Part shown: positions 1-8,938 of the stretch, piece by piece
How positions within the stretch are numbered: the stretch's first letter is position 1
Layout of the letters: each line of letters opens with the position of its first letter
Assembly (NCBI GenBank): GCA_002027195.1
Contig: MWJO01000015.1
Coordinates: 44,131-108,130, forward strand
DNA length: 64,000 nucleotides
From: Streptomyces sp. GKU 895
Lineage (GTDB): Bacteria > Actinomycetota > Actinomycetes > Streptomycetales > Streptomycetaceae
Direction: 5' to 3'
Notes under the pieces: generated by a model
Told to the model about the DNA's origin: nothing
Databases searched by the model: none
The model's input: only the letters and a program-made list of their open reading frames with translations
Position numbers and translations under genes: made by a program

Positions 1-319
1 CCTCGGCGACCGCCTCCAGGAGCGTCGCCAGACCGCCGACGTTCTCCTGGTAGTAGCGCGTCGGCTGCGCCACCGACTCGGCGACCTGCTTGCGCGCGGC
101 CAGGTGCACCACGCCGGTCACCTCGTGCTCGGCGAGGACCCGCTTAAGCAGCCCGGCGTCGAGCGACGAACCCCGCACCAGCGGGACGTCCGCCGGAAGC
201 CGCGCGGGAACCCCGGCCGAGAGGTCGTCCAGCGCGAGGACCCGCTCACCGGCCTCCGTCATGGCCCGCGCCACATGGGCCCCTATGTATCCCGCTCCGC
301 CTGTGATCAGCCATGTCAT
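1..319 (-). CDS. galE: UDP-glucose 4-epimerase-like NAD-dependent epimerase (5' part only)
   Basis: The gene begins at the ATG at 319 and runs off the left edge, so about 106 N-terminal residues are visible. A Rossmann NAD-binding motif TGGAGYIG lies at residues 6-13. It is followed by the acidic strand end LALDDLS, a VVHLAA segment and the helix YYQENV, all typical of GalE/extended SDR epimerases. The expected role is cytosolic interconversion of UDP-glucose and UDP-galactose for cell-surface glycans. It is transcribed away from the glycopolymer-like operon that starts at 597. The catalytic YxxxK lies outside the window, so substrate specificity cannot be judged. Confidence 0.85.
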   Translation of the reverse strand, partial: MTWLITGGAGYIGAHVARAMTEAGERVLALDDLSAGVPARLPADVPLVRGSSLDAGLLKRVLAEHEVTGVVHLAARKQVAESVAQPTRYYQENVGGLATLLEAVAE

Positions 320-596
320 GGTCGCCCACCCTATGCCGGGCGGGGACGGCCGACGCTATGTCCCAGATGCCCGATCCTGCGGTACGCGGTTTGTGGGCGG
401 GGCCCGTGATCGCCCATGATGATCGCGGCAAAGGCCGGGGGAGCCGCCGTCGATCGGCCCGTGAACGGGCGGTGAACGCGGGCTTCCCGGCATCCGATAG
501 CCTCTGCCGACATGCCGCCCGGCCGTCACCGGCAAGGGGCGCCCCCACCGTGTACTCGCCGGCGTGCAGACGTCGGCACCCAGGGAGTGAGTTCGG

Positions 597-2389
597 TTGT
601 CGACCGCCATCCTCACCGGTCAGCCGGTCCCCGGATCGTCGATCGAGGGCGATCTGCGGTCCCTCGGCTTCGACGTCCGGACCGCCTCCGACGCCGCCGA
701 GGCCGAGACGCTCCTTGCCCAGGTCCCCGGTGACCAGCGCGTCGCCGTCGTCGACGCCGGCTTCGTCGGCCACCTGCACGCCCTGCGCCTGGGCCTGACG
801 GACCCGCGCTTCCCGCTCGCCGCGATCCCCGGTGCCGTCACCGCCCAGCCGGCCGGCCGCCAGGCCTGACCCGCGCGATGGCCCGGGAGAACAGCGCCGG
901 CGGCGGTACGGCGGTCGCCGTCGACCATCTCGCCGACCGCGTCGTCGCCGCGCTGGACGCGGACGACGCCGGCGTCCACCACCCCGAGCTCGGCAGCCTG
1001 GTCGCCGTCGTCCCGGCCGACCCGCAGGCCCGCAACGAGGCACGGCAGGCCGTCGCCGCCGTCGACGACGAAGCCGTACGCCTGAAGTCGGCCGTGAAGT
1101 CCCGCGACGGCTTCTTCACCACGTACTGCATCAGCCCGTACTCCCGCTACATCGCCCGCTGGTGCGCGCGCCGGGGCCTGACCCCGAACCAGGTCACCAC
1201 CGCCTCCCTGATCACCGCCCTGATAGCGGCGGCCTGCGCGGCCACCGGCACCCGCGGCGGCTTCGTCGCGGCGGGCGTCCTGCTGATCGCGTCCTTCGTC
1301 CTGGACTGCACCGACGGCCAGCTCGCCCGCTACTCCCTGCAGTACTCCACGCTCGGCGCCTGGCTGGACGCCACCTTCGACCGGGCCAAGGAGTACGCCT
1401 ACTACGCGGGCCTCGCGCTGGGAGCGGCCCGGGGCGGCGACGACGTGTGGGCGCTCGCACTCGGCGCGATGATCCTGCAGACCTGCCGGCACGTCGTCGA
1501 CTTCTCCTTCAACGAGGCCAACCACGACGCCACCGCCAACACCAGTCCTACGGCGGCACTGTCCGGCAAGCTCGACAGCGTCGGCTGGACGGTGTGGGTG
1601 CGGCGCATGATCGTGCTCCCGATCGGCGAACGCTGGGCGATGATCGCGGTCCTCACGGCGCTGACCACCCCGCGCATCACCTTCTACGCGCTGCTCATCG
1701 GCTGCGCGTTCGCGGCGACGTACACCACGGCGGGCCGGGTGCTGCGCTCGCTGACCCGCAAGGCGCGGCGGACGGACCGGGCGGCGAAGGCGCTGGCCGA
1801 CCTCGCGGACAGCGGACCGCTCGCCGAGCTGATCGCCCGGTACCTGCCGGGCCCGGTGCGCAGGACCGCCCCGCTCAGCGCCGCCGCCGGCGCGATCGCC
1901 GTGGTGCTGGCGGCGTGGCTCTGGGGTCCCGCCTGGCAGGTGGTCCTGCTCGCCGGGCTCTACGTCCTGCTGTCGGCCGAAGCCGTCTCGCACCCCCTCA
2001 AGGGCGCCCTCGACTGGCTGATCCCCCCGTTCTTCCGGGCGGCCGAGTACTGCACCGTGCTGATCCTCGCGGCGCAAGCGGACGTGAACGGAGCGCTTCC
2101 TGCGGCTTTCGGGCTGGTGGCGGCGGTCGCCTACCATCACTACGACACGGTGTACCGCATCCGCGGCAACGCCGGCGCGTCCCCGGCCTGGCTGGTGCGC
2201 GCCATCGGGGGGCACGAAGGGCGGACGCTGCTCGTCACCGTCCTCGCCGCGGTGCTCACCGCCTCGCAGTTCACGGTCGCGCTCACGGTTCTGGCCGTGG
2301 CCGTGGCCCTGGTGGTGCTCTTCGAGAGCATCCGCTTCTGGGTGTCCTCCGGGGCGCCCGCCGTACACGATGAAGGAGAACCCGCATGA
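597..2389 (+). CDS. DUF5941-type CDP-alcohol phosphatidyltransferase (frameshifted)
   Basis: The N-terminal part (TTG 597, preceded by AGGGAG) is in one frame and stops at 867-869. The rest continues in another frame from about 870. Restoring one C at about 864 (GCC-TGA to GCC-CTG-ACC) joins both into one protein of about 597 aa. The central region carries the CDP-alcohol phosphotransferase signature in full: LDCTDGQLAR, then G, xxxD, xxxD. It is followed by multiple hydrophobic segments. The protein would move a phospho-alcohol from a CDP-activated donor to an acceptor at the membrane. The stop overlaps the next start as ATGA, so it is translationally coupled to the nucleotidyltransferase, which may make its CDP-alcohol. 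The acceptor and product are unknown. The shift is probably a sequence error. Confidence 0.8.
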
Positions 2390-3138
2390 TCGGCCTCGTG
2401 CTGGCGGCCGGCGCCGGACGGCGTCTGCGCCCCTACACCGACAGCCTTCCCAAGGCTCTGGTGCCGGTGGGCCCCGCGGGCATAGAGGGCGAACCCACGG
2501 TTCTCGACCTCACTCTCGGCAACTTCGCGGAGATCGGGCTGACCGAGGTCGCGATCATCGTCGGCTACCGCAAGGAAGCTGTGTACGCGCGCAAGGAGGC
2601 GCTGGAGGCGAAGTACGGCCTCAAGCTCACCCTCATCGACAACGACAAGGCCGAGGAGTGGAACAACGCCTACTCCCTGTGGTGCGGCCGTGACGCCCTC
2701 AAGGACGGCGTGATCCTCGCCAACGGCGACACCGTGCACCCGGTCTCGGTCGAGAAGACGCTGCTCGCCGCGCGCGGCGAGGGCAAGAAGATCATCCTGG
2801 CCCTCGACGCCGTGAAGTCCCTCGCGGACGAGGAGATGAAGGTCGTCGTCGACCCCGCCAAGGGCGTCCAGAAGATCACCAAGCTGATGGACCCCGCCGA
2901 GGCCACCGGCGAGTACATCGGTGTCACGCTCATCGAGGGCGACGCCGCCCCCGAGCTGGCCGACGCGCTGAAGACGGTCTGGGAGACCGACCCGCAGCAG
3001 TTCTACGAGCACGGGTACCAGGAACTGGTGAACCGCGGCTTCAGGATCGACGTCGCACCGATCGGTGACGTGCAGTGGGTGGAGATCGACAACCACGACG
3101 ATCTCGCCCGCGGACGGGAGATCGCGTGCCAGTACTGA
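2386..3138 (+). CDS. Nucleotidyltransferase, phosphocholine/inositol-phosphate cytidylyltransferase-like
   Basis: This is a 250-aa MobA/NTP-transferase fold protein. The N-terminus LVLAAGAGRRLRPYT, with PKALVPV following, is the classical nucleotide-binding loop and lysine of sugar-phosphate nucleotidyltransferases. NGDTVH supplies a metal-binding Asp. Members of this subgroup are usually annotated as phosphocholine cytidylyltransferase family. Next to two CDP-alcohol phosphotransferases, the likely reaction is CTP plus a polyol phosphate giving a CDP-polyol. The start overlaps the upstream stop by four bases, and the end overlaps the next GTG start at 3126. The polyol itself cannot be read from the sequence. 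Confidence 0.8.
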   Translation: MIGLVLAAGAGRRLRPYTDSLPKALVPVGPAGIEGEPTVLDLTLGNFAEIGLTEVAIIVGYRKEAVYARKEALEAKYGLKLTLIDNDKAEEWNNAYSLWCGRDALKDGVILANGDTVHPVSVEKTLLAARGEGKKIILALDAVKSLADEEMKVVVDPAKGVQKITKLMDPAEATGEYIGVTLIEGDAAPELADALKTVWETDPQQFYEHGYQELVNRGFRIDVAPIGDVQWVEIDNHDDLARGREIACQY

Positions 3139-4186
3139 CGAGGCTCATCCCCTCGCCGGTCGTCGTGGACATCCGCCCTGGTGCCCTCGACGACCTGGCC
3201 TCCGTGCTCGCCGACGAGCGGGTCTCGCACTCGGGCAAGCTGGCCATAGCGGTCAGCGGCGGCTCGGGCGCCCGGCTGCGCGCCCGGCTGGAGCCGACGC
3301 TGCCCGGCGCCACCTGGTACGAGGTCGGCGGCGGCACCATCGACGACGCGGTCCAGCTGGCCAGTGACATAAAGGCCGGCCACTTCGACGCGGTGGTGGG
3401 CCTCGGTGGCGGCAAGATCATCGACTGCGCCAAGTTCGCGGCGGCCCGGGTCGGCCTGCCGCTGGTCGCGGTCGCCACCAACCTCGCGCACGACGGCCTG
3501 TGCTCGCCCGTCGCCACCCTCGACAACGACGCGGGCCGCGGCTCGTACGGCGTGCCGAACCCGATCGCGGTCGTCATCGACCTCGACGTGATCCGGCAGG
3601 CTCCCGTCCGGTTCGTCCGGTCCGGCATCGGGGACGCATCTCCAACATCTCCGCGGTCGCGGACTGGGAGCTGGCCAACCGCGTCAAGGGCGAGAAGATC
3701 GACGGCCTCGCCGCCGCGATGGCCCGCCAGGCCGGCGAAGCCGTGCTGCGGCATCCCGGCGGCGTCGGTGACGACGGCTTCCTCCAGGTACTGGCCGAGG
3801 CGCTGGTGCTCACCGGTATCGCGATGTCGGTCTCGGGCGACTCCCGCCCGTCCTCCGGCGCCTGCCACGAGATCAACCACGCCTTCGACCTGCTGTTCCC
3901 CAAGCGTGCCGCCGCGCACGGCGAGCAGTGCGGTCTCGGCGCGGCCTTCGCGATGTTCCTGCGCGGCGCCCACGAGGAGTCCGCGTTCATGGCGGAGGTG
4001 CTGCGCCGGCACGGCCTGCCGGTGCTCCCGGAGGAGATCGGCTTCAGCGTGGACGAGTTCGTCCGCGCCGTGGAGTTCGCCCCCGAGACCCGGCCCGGCC
4101 GGTACACGATCCTCGAACACCTCGACCTCAAGACCGACCAGATCAAGGATCTCTACGTCGACTATGTCAAGACCATCGGTAGCTGA
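3126..4186 (+). CDS. Iron-containing alcohol dehydrogenase, sn-glycerol-1-phosphate dehydrogenase-like (frameshifted)
   Basis: It starts at the GTG at 3126, inside the end of the upstream gene. The first frame carries the NAD-binding GLGGGKIIDCAKFAA block and TNLAHDGLCSPVA, diagnostic of the dehydroquinate synthase/G1P-dehydrogenase superfamily. A single-base deletion near 3632 (GGGGACGCATC, expected GAC-GCN-ATC) moves the reading frame. The second frame supplies the metal ligands in SGACHEINHAFD and AAHGEQCGLGA and ends at 4186. It would reduce dihydroxyacetone phosphate or a related keto-polyol phosphate to a glycerol-1-phosphate-type polyol for the neighbouring cytidylyltransferase. Archaeal-type G1P stereochemistry is a family inference only. 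The frameshift is likely an assembly error. Confidence 0.75.
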
Positions 4187-4943
4187 ACTCCGTCCGGTCG
4201 TGCACCCCGCAGGGGTGAAGGACCGGCGCAGCGGTGAGCACTGGATGGGGCGCCTCTACATGCGCGAGGTGTCCCTGCGGGTGGACCGCTACCTGGTGAA
4301 CACCAGGGTCACGCCCAACCAGCTCACGTACCTGATGACCGTCTTCGGCGTCCTCGCGGCCCCGGCACTGATCGTGCCGGGGATCCCGGGGGCCGTCCTC
4401 GGTGTGGTCTGCGTGCAGATGTATCTGCTGCTGGACTGCGTCGACGGCGAGATCGCCCGCTGGAAGAAGCAGTACTCGCTCAACGGCGTCTACCTCGACC
4501 GGGTCGGCGCCTATCTGACCGACGCCGCCGTCCTCGTCGGCTTCGGGCTGCGCTCGGCCGACCTGTTCGGCAGCGGCCGCATCGACTGGCTGTGGGCGTT
4601 CCTCGGCACGCTCGCCGCGCTCGGCGCCATCCTGATCAAGGCGGAGACCGACCTCGTCGGCGTCGCCCGCCACCAGACCGGCAAGCCGCCCGTGCAGGAG
4701 TCGGCGGCCGAGATGCGTTCCTCCGGCATGGCGCTGGCCCGCAAGGCCGCGTCGCTGCTGAAGTTCCACCGCCTCATCCTCGGCATCGAGGCGTCCCTGC
4801 TGATCCTGGTCCTCGCGATCGCCGATCAGATGCGCGGCGACCTGTTCTGGTCCCGCCTCGGGGTCGCGGTCCTGGCCGGCATCGCGCTGCTCCAGACCCT
4901 GCTGCACCTGGTGTCCATCCTCGCGTCGAGCAGGCTCAAGTGA
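4164..4943 (+). CDS. CDP-alcohol phosphatidyltransferase with a non-canonical motif
   Basis: A 259-aa integral membrane protein. The ATG at 4164 overlaps the end of the dehydrogenase by 23 bases, indicating one transcript. The signature LDCVDGEIAR is followed by G and YLD at the right spacing. The fourth conserved Asp is replaced by Ala (LDRVGAY), a position usually ascribed to the catalytic base. At least five hydrophobic stretches are visible. It is expected to transfer a phospho-alcohol from CDP onto an acceptor in the same pathway as the DUF5941 protein. Loss of the fourth Asp means either a variant mechanism or altered activity. The next gene starts at 4940, overlapping the stop. Confidence 0.78.
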   Translation: MSRPSVAELRPVVHPAGVKDRRSGEHWMGRLYMREVSLRVDRYLVNTRVTPNQLTYLMTVFGVLAAPALIVPGIPGAVLGVVCVQMYLLLDCVDGEIARWKKQYSLNGVYLDRVGAYLTDAAVLVGFGLRSADLFGSGRIDWLWAFLGTLAALGAILIKAETDLVGVARHQTGKPPVQESAAEMRSSGMALARKAASLLKFHRLILGIEASLLILVLAIADQMRGDLFWSRLGVAVLAGIALLQTLLHLVSILASSRLK

Positions 4944-5836
4944 GCGCCCCCGCCGGCGCGCCGCTGAAGGTCGGCGCCGTCATCATCACGATGGGCAACC
5001 GGCCCGAGGAACTGCGCGCCCTGCTCGACTCGGTCGCCAAGCAGGACGGCGACCGCGTCGAGGTGGTCGTCGTCGGCAACGGCTCGCCCGTCCCGGACGT
5101 CCCCGCGGGCGTCCGCACCATCGAGCTGCCCGAGAACCTCGGCATCCCCGGCGGCCGCAACGTCGGCATCGAGGCCTTCGGCCCCAGCGGTCGCGATGTC
5201 GACATATTGCTCTTCCTCGACGACGACGGCCTCCTCGCCCAGCACGACACCGCCGAGCTGTGCCGCACCGCGTTCGCCGAGGACCCGAAGCTCGGCATCA
5301 TCAGCTTCCGCATCGCCGACCCGGACACCGGCGTCACCCAGCGCCGCCACGTCCCGCGGCTGCGCGCGGCGGACCCGATGCGCTCCTCGCGCGTGACCAC
5401 CTTCCTCGGCGGCGCCAACGCCGTCCGCACCCAGGTCTTCGCCGAAGTCGGCGGCCTCCCGGACGAATTCTTCTACGCGCACGAGGAAACCGACCTGGCA
5501 TGGCGGGCCCTCGACGCGGGCTGGATGATCGACTACCGGTCCGACATGGTGCTGTACCACCCGACGACCGCGCCCTCGCGGCACGCGGTCTACCACCGCA
5601 TGGTCGCCCGCAACCGGGTCTGGCTCGCCCGCCGCAACCTCCCCGCCCTCCTGGTCCCGGTCTACCTCGGGGTCTGGATGCTGCTCACCCTGCTGCGCCG
5701 CCCCTCGCGGCCCGCGCTGAAGGCATGGTTCGGCGGATTCCGGGAAGGCTGGACGACTGCGTGCGGCCCACGCAAGCCCATGAAGTGGCGTACCGTGTGG
5801 CGGCTGACCCGACTGGGCCGGCCCCCGGTCATCTGA
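4940..5836 (+). CDS. Glycosyltransferase family 2
   Basis: A 298-aa GT-A glycosyltransferase starting at GTG 4940, overlapping the previous stop (GTGA). The N-terminus VGAVIITMGNRPEELR and the DxD-type metal site LLFLDDDG are visible, followed by FLGGANAVRTQVF and the acceptor-loop HEETDLAWR, all characteristic of GT2 enzymes acting on polysaccharide or lipid-linked acceptors. A hydrophobic C-terminal segment (residues about 235-252) may anchor it to the membrane. Its place between the CDP-alcohol phosphotransferases and an ABC exporter suggests it decorates or extends the exported polymer or lipid. The sugar donor is not identifiable. Confidence 0.85.
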   Translation: MSAPAGAPLKVGAVIITMGNRPEELRALLDSVAKQDGDRVEVVVVGNGSPVPDVPAGVRTIELPENLGIPGGRNVGIEAFGPSGRDVDILLFLDDDGLLAQHDTAELCRTAFAEDPKLGIISFRIADPDTGVTQRRHVPRLRAADPMRSSRVTTFLGGANAVRTQVFAEVGGLPDEFFYAHEETDLAWRALDAGWMIDYRSDMVLYHPTTAPSRHAVYHRMVARNRVWLARRNLPALLVPVYLGVWMLLTLLRRPSRPALKAWFGGFREGWTTACGPRKPMKWRTVWRLTRLGRPPVI

Positions 5837-5855
5837 CAAGCTCGAACCAGAGAGC

Positions 5856-5875
5856 GGCCGGGCCGGCACCCGGCC
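5856..5875 (+). terminator. Possible intra-operon hairpin
   Basis: A GGCCGGG / CCCGGCC stem with a six-base loop lies in the 96-base gap between the glycosyltransferase and the ABC permease. There is no T-tract. It could be a weak terminator or processing site that lowers expression of the exporter, or chance pairing in GC-rich DNA. Confidence 0.3.
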
Positions 5876-5932
5876 CTGGCTCATGCCCAAGCCCGCACAG
5901 GCTGCGCATCTCGAAGACGAAAGTTTCCACCA

Positions 5933-6868
5933 GTGAGTGAGACAACGCATGACGGCGGAGTCGCGGTGACCGCCCCTCCGTCGCCCGACGAGGGCCTGAC
6001 GGCGGCCGAGCTCGCCGCCAAGTACGGGCTGGCCGTGAGCGGTGCCCGCCCCTCGCTCGCCGAGTACGTCCGCCAGCTCTGGGACCGGCGCCACTTCATC
6101 CTCGCGTTCTCGCGGGCGAAGCTGACCGCCCAGTACAGCCAGGCCAAGCTCGGCCAGCTGTGGCAGGTGGCCACCCCGCTGCTGAACGCACTGGTCTACT
6201 TCTTCATCTTCGGTCTGCTGCTGGGCGCCCGGAAGGGCATCCCGCACGACATCTACGTGCCGTTCCTGGTGACGGGCGTGTTCGTCTTCACCTTCACCCA
6301 GAGCTCGGTCCTCGCGGGCGTGCGCGCGATCTCCGGCAATCTGGGCCTGGTGCGCGCCCTGCACTTCCCGCGGGCGTCCCTGCCGATCTCGTTCGCGCTC
6401 CAGCAGCTCCAGCAGCTGCTCTACGCGCTGATCGTGCTGGTCATGATCATGGTGGCGTTCGGCAGCTACCCGGGCCTGTCCTGGCTGCTGGTCGTCCCGG
6501 CCCTGGTCCTGCAGTTCGTGTTCAACACCGGCCTCGCCCTGACCTTCGCCCGCATGGGCAGCAAGACCCCCGACCTCGCCCAGCTGATGCCGTTCGTGCT
6601 GCGGACGTGGATGTACGCGTCCGGCGTCATGTTCAGCATCCCGGCCATGCTCGCCGGCAAGGACGTGCCGGGCTGGGTCACCGAGGTGCTGCAGTGGAAC
6701 CCGGCCGCGATCTACATGGACCTGGTCCGCTTCGCCCTGATCGACGGCTACGGCTCCGAGTACCTGCCCCCGCACGTGTGGCTCTTCGCCCTCGGCTGGG
6801 CGGTGCTCGCCGGCGCGTTCGGGTTCGTCTACTTCTGGAAGGCGGAAGAGAGGTACGGCCGTGGCTGA
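5933..6868 (+). CDS. ABC-2 type polysaccharide exporter permease (Wzm/TagG-like)
   Basis: A 311-aa membrane protein starting at GTG 5933. After a cytosolic N-terminus of about 60 residues there is the amphipathic segment RHFILAFSRAKLTAQYSQAKLG, the interface helix typical of Wzm/TagG proteins, then about six transmembrane segments. It would form the channel that moves an undecaprenyl- or lipid-linked polymer out of the cytoplasm, together with the ATPase encoded from 6861, with which it overlaps by eight bases. The upstream polyol-phosphate and glycosyltransferase genes point to a teichoic-acid-like or phosphoglycan substrate, but this is inferred from context. Confidence 0.85.
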   Translation: MSETTHDGGVAVTAPPSPDEGLTAAELAAKYGLAVSGARPSLAEYVRQLWDRRHFILAFSRAKLTAQYSQAKLGQLWQVATPLLNALVYFFIFGLLLGARKGIPHDIYVPFLVTGVFVFTFTQSSVLAGVRAISGNLGLVRALHFPRASLPISFALQQLQQLLYALIVLVMIMVAFGSYPGLSWLLVVPALVLQFVFNTGLALTFARMGSKTPDLAQLMPFVLRTWMYASGVMFSIPAMLAGKDVPGWVTEVLQWNPAAIYMDLVRFALIDGYGSEYLPPHVWLFALGWAVLAGAFGFVYFWKAEERYGRG

Positions 6869-7652
6869 CAGCGAGCAGAAGGCGGTTCCCCAGGACCCCC
6901 GTCCCACCGTCATCGCGGACGACCTGCACATCGTCTACCGCGTCAACGGCGCCAAGTCCGGCAAGGGCAGCGCCACCGCCGCCCTCAGCCGGATCGTCAA
7001 GCGCGGCGAGGAGCGCGGGGTGCGCAAGGTGCACGCCGTGCGCGGTGTCTCCTTCGTCGCCTACCGCGGCGAGGCCATCGGCCTCATCGGCTCCAACGGC
7101 TCGGGCAAGTCGACGCTGCTGCGCGCCATCGCCGGTCTGCTGCCGGCCGAGAGCGGCAAGGTCTACACCGACGGCCAGCCCTCGCTGCTCGGCGTCAACG
7201 CGGCCCTGATGAACGACCTCACCGGCGAGCGGAACGTCATATTGGGCGGCCTCGCCATGGGCATGTCCCGGGAGCAGATCAAGGAGCGCTACCAGGAGAT
7301 CGTCGACTTCTCCGGCATCAACGAGAAGGGCGACTTCATCACCCTGCCGATGCGCACCTACTCCTCCGGCATGGCGGCCCGGCTGCGGTTCTCCATCGCC
7401 GCCGCCAAGGACCACGACGTCCTGATGATCGACGAGGCGCTGGCCACCGGTGACCGCAAGTTCCAGAAGCGCTCCGAGGCGCGCATCCGGGAACTGCGCA
7501 AGGAGGCCGGCACGGTGTTTCTCGTCAGTCACAACAACAAGTCGATCCGTGACACCTGCAACCGCGTGCTGTGGCTGGAGCGCGGCGAGCTGCGCATGGA
7601 CGGCCCGACCGACGAGGTCCTCAAGGAGTACGAGAAGTTCACGGGCAAGTAG
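6861..7652 (+). CDS. ABC exporter ATPase (Wzt/TagH-like)
   Basis: A 263-aa ATPase with GTG start at 6861. Walker A is GSNGSGKST (about residues 77-85), the signature motif is YSSGMAARL, Walker B is VLMIDEALATGD, and the H-loop is in VSHNNKS. The unusual signature and the N-terminal insert before the Walker A are usual for polysaccharide/teichoic acid exporters. There is no C-terminal carbohydrate-binding domain, so export probably does not depend on recognising a capped chain end. It pairs with the overlapping permease and closes the operon. A strong terminator follows at 7689. Confidence 0.88.
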   Translation: MADSEQKAVPQDPRPTVIADDLHIVYRVNGAKSGKGSATAALSRIVKRGEERGVRKVHAVRGVSFVAYRGEAIGLIGSNGSGKSTLLRAIAGLLPAESGKVYTDGQPSLLGVNAALMNDLTGERNVILGGLAMGMSREQIKERYQEIVDFSGINEKGDFITLPMRTYSSGMAARLRFSIAAAKDHDVLMIDEALATGDRKFQKRSEARIRELRKEAGTVFLVSHNNKSIRDTCNRVLWLERGELRMDGPTDEVLKEYEKFTGK

Positions 7653-7688
7653 TCCACGCGGGCGTGGACGAACCGGGTCATGACGCTT

Positions 7689-7726
7689 CGCGGGGCCCCG
7701 CCGGAACTGCTCCGGCGGGCCCCGCG
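7689..7726 (+). terminator. Rho-independent-type hairpin after the exporter operon
   Basis: Near-perfect arms CGCGGGGCCCCGCCGGA and TCCGGCGGGCCCCGCG (one bulged base) flank a five-base loop. There is no long T run, as usual in streptomycetes. It separates the exporter operon from the hopanoid operon. Confidence 0.75.
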
Positions 7727-7976
7727 TCTGCAAAGGAAACGTCAACTTCGGTACCCCGAAGGAATCTTGAAGTCAATCGGTGTGTTGTTGTGATGTGCAG
7801 GACACCCCGACGATCCTTGCGGCGCTGTACAACGTAAGCTGTACCGGTCCCGAATCGCGGCAAGTGGGGCGATAATGCCCCACACCCTCAACCAGGGCCG
7901 CCGCGCGGAAGGCCGGGCGGCGTGTCCGAAATAGTGTGCATTGGGTCGGCGGTGTAGAACGGGAGATGTGACGGCT

Positions 7977-8039
7977 ATGGCTACGGAGACTCCCCAGCTC
8001 AACGCATGTGCCGTCCGCGCCCCGGGCAGTCGGCGGTGA
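7977..8039 (+). CDS. Possible 20-aa leader ORF upstream of hpnC
   Basis: ATG 7977 (in-frame GTG 7968, preceded by GGGAG) opens a 20-codon frame. Its stop overlaps the hpnC GTG start as GTGA. The peptide would read MATETPQLNACAVRAPGSRR. The exact stop/start coupling matches the style of the rest of this operon, but no family is recognised and chance overlap is possible. The 250 bases upstream, after the terminator at 7726, hold no other gene and must contain the hopanoid promoter. I could not assign -35/-10 elements with confidence. Confidence 0.25.
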   Translation: MATETPQLNACAVRAPGSRR

Positions 8040-8938
8040 CCGGGACCGACAGGGCCCGCGCCTCGGATCCGGAGCGCGGCACACTCGACAAGGCCGCGGG
8101 CGAGAACTTCCCCGTGGCCCCCTTCTTCCTGCCCCGGGCCTGGCGCGCCGACCTCATGGCCGTCTACGGCTTCGCCCGCCTCGTCGACGACATCGGCGAC
8201 GGCGACCTCGCCCCCGGCGGCGCCGACGCCCGGCTCCTCGGCGTCTCCCCCGAGGAGGCCGGCGACCGTCTGGTGATGCTGGACGCCTTCGAGGCCGACC
8301 TCGACCGCGTCTTCACCGGCGAGCCCCGCCACCCCCTGCTGCGCCGCCTGCAGCCCACGGTCCGCCGCCGCGCGCTCACCCCCGAACCCTTCCTCGGCCT
8401 GATCGCCGCCAACCGCCAGGACCAGCTGGTCACGCGGTACGAGACCTACGACGACCTGCTCGCGTACTGCGAACTGTCGGCCAACCCCGTCGGCCGCCTG
8501 GTCCTCGCCGTCACCGGCACCTCGACCCCGGAGCGGGTCCGCCTCTCCGACGCGGTGTGCACGGCGCTGCAGATCGTCGAACACCTCCAGGACGTGACCG
8601 AGGACCTCGGTCGCGACCGCATCTATCTGCCCGCCGCGGACATGAAGCACTTCCATGTCCAGGAGGCGGATCTCGCCACGGGGACCGCAGGCGCATCGGT
8701 GCGCGCACTGGTTGCGTACGAAGCAGAACGCGCTCGCAGTCTCCTGAATGAAGGCGCCCCTCTGGTGGGTAGCGTCCACGGCAGGTTGAAGCTGCTGCTC
8801 GCGGGGTTCGTGGCGGGGGGAAGGGCGGCGATCCGGGCGATCGCCGCCGCCGAATACGACGTACTTCCCGGCCCGCCCAAGCCCGGCAGGCTCCAGCTGC
8901 TGCGCGAGGTGGGCGTGACTCTGCGAGGAGAGGGGTGA
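8036..8938 (+). CDS. hpnC: Hydroxysqualene synthase HpnC
   Basis: A squalene/phytoene synthase-family protein of 300 aa from GTG 8036. An in-frame ATG at 8006 would add ten residues. The two aspartate-rich motifs are present: RLVDDIGDGD and EHLQDVTEDL, and the N-terminal GENFPVAPFFLPR is typical of HpnC. In the HpnC-D-E route it converts presqualene diphosphate to hydroxysqualene in the cytosol or at the membrane. The stop overlaps the hpnD start (GTGA). It is first in an operon of at least ten genes dedicated to hopanoid synthesis. Confidence 0.92.
   Translation: MTGTDRARASDPERGTLDKAAGENFPVAPFFLPRAWRADLMAVYGFARLVDDIGDGDLAPGGADARLLGVSPEEAGDRLVMLDAFEADLDRVFTGEPRHPLLRRLQPTVRRRALTPEPFLGLIAANRQDQLVTRYETYDDLLAYCELSANPVGRLVLAVTGTSTPERVRLSDAVCTALQIVEHLQDVTEDLGRDRIYLPAADMKHFHVQEADLATGTAGASVRALVAYEAERARSLLNEGAPLVGSVHGRLKLLLAGFVAGGRAAIRAIAAAEYDVLPGPPKPGRLQLLREVGVTLRGEG

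Noticed and set aside
620..2368. Antisense frame of 582 codons opposite the DUF5941 gene
   Set aside because: The plus strand carries the full CDP-alcohol phosphotransferase signature; the antisense product is low-complexity.
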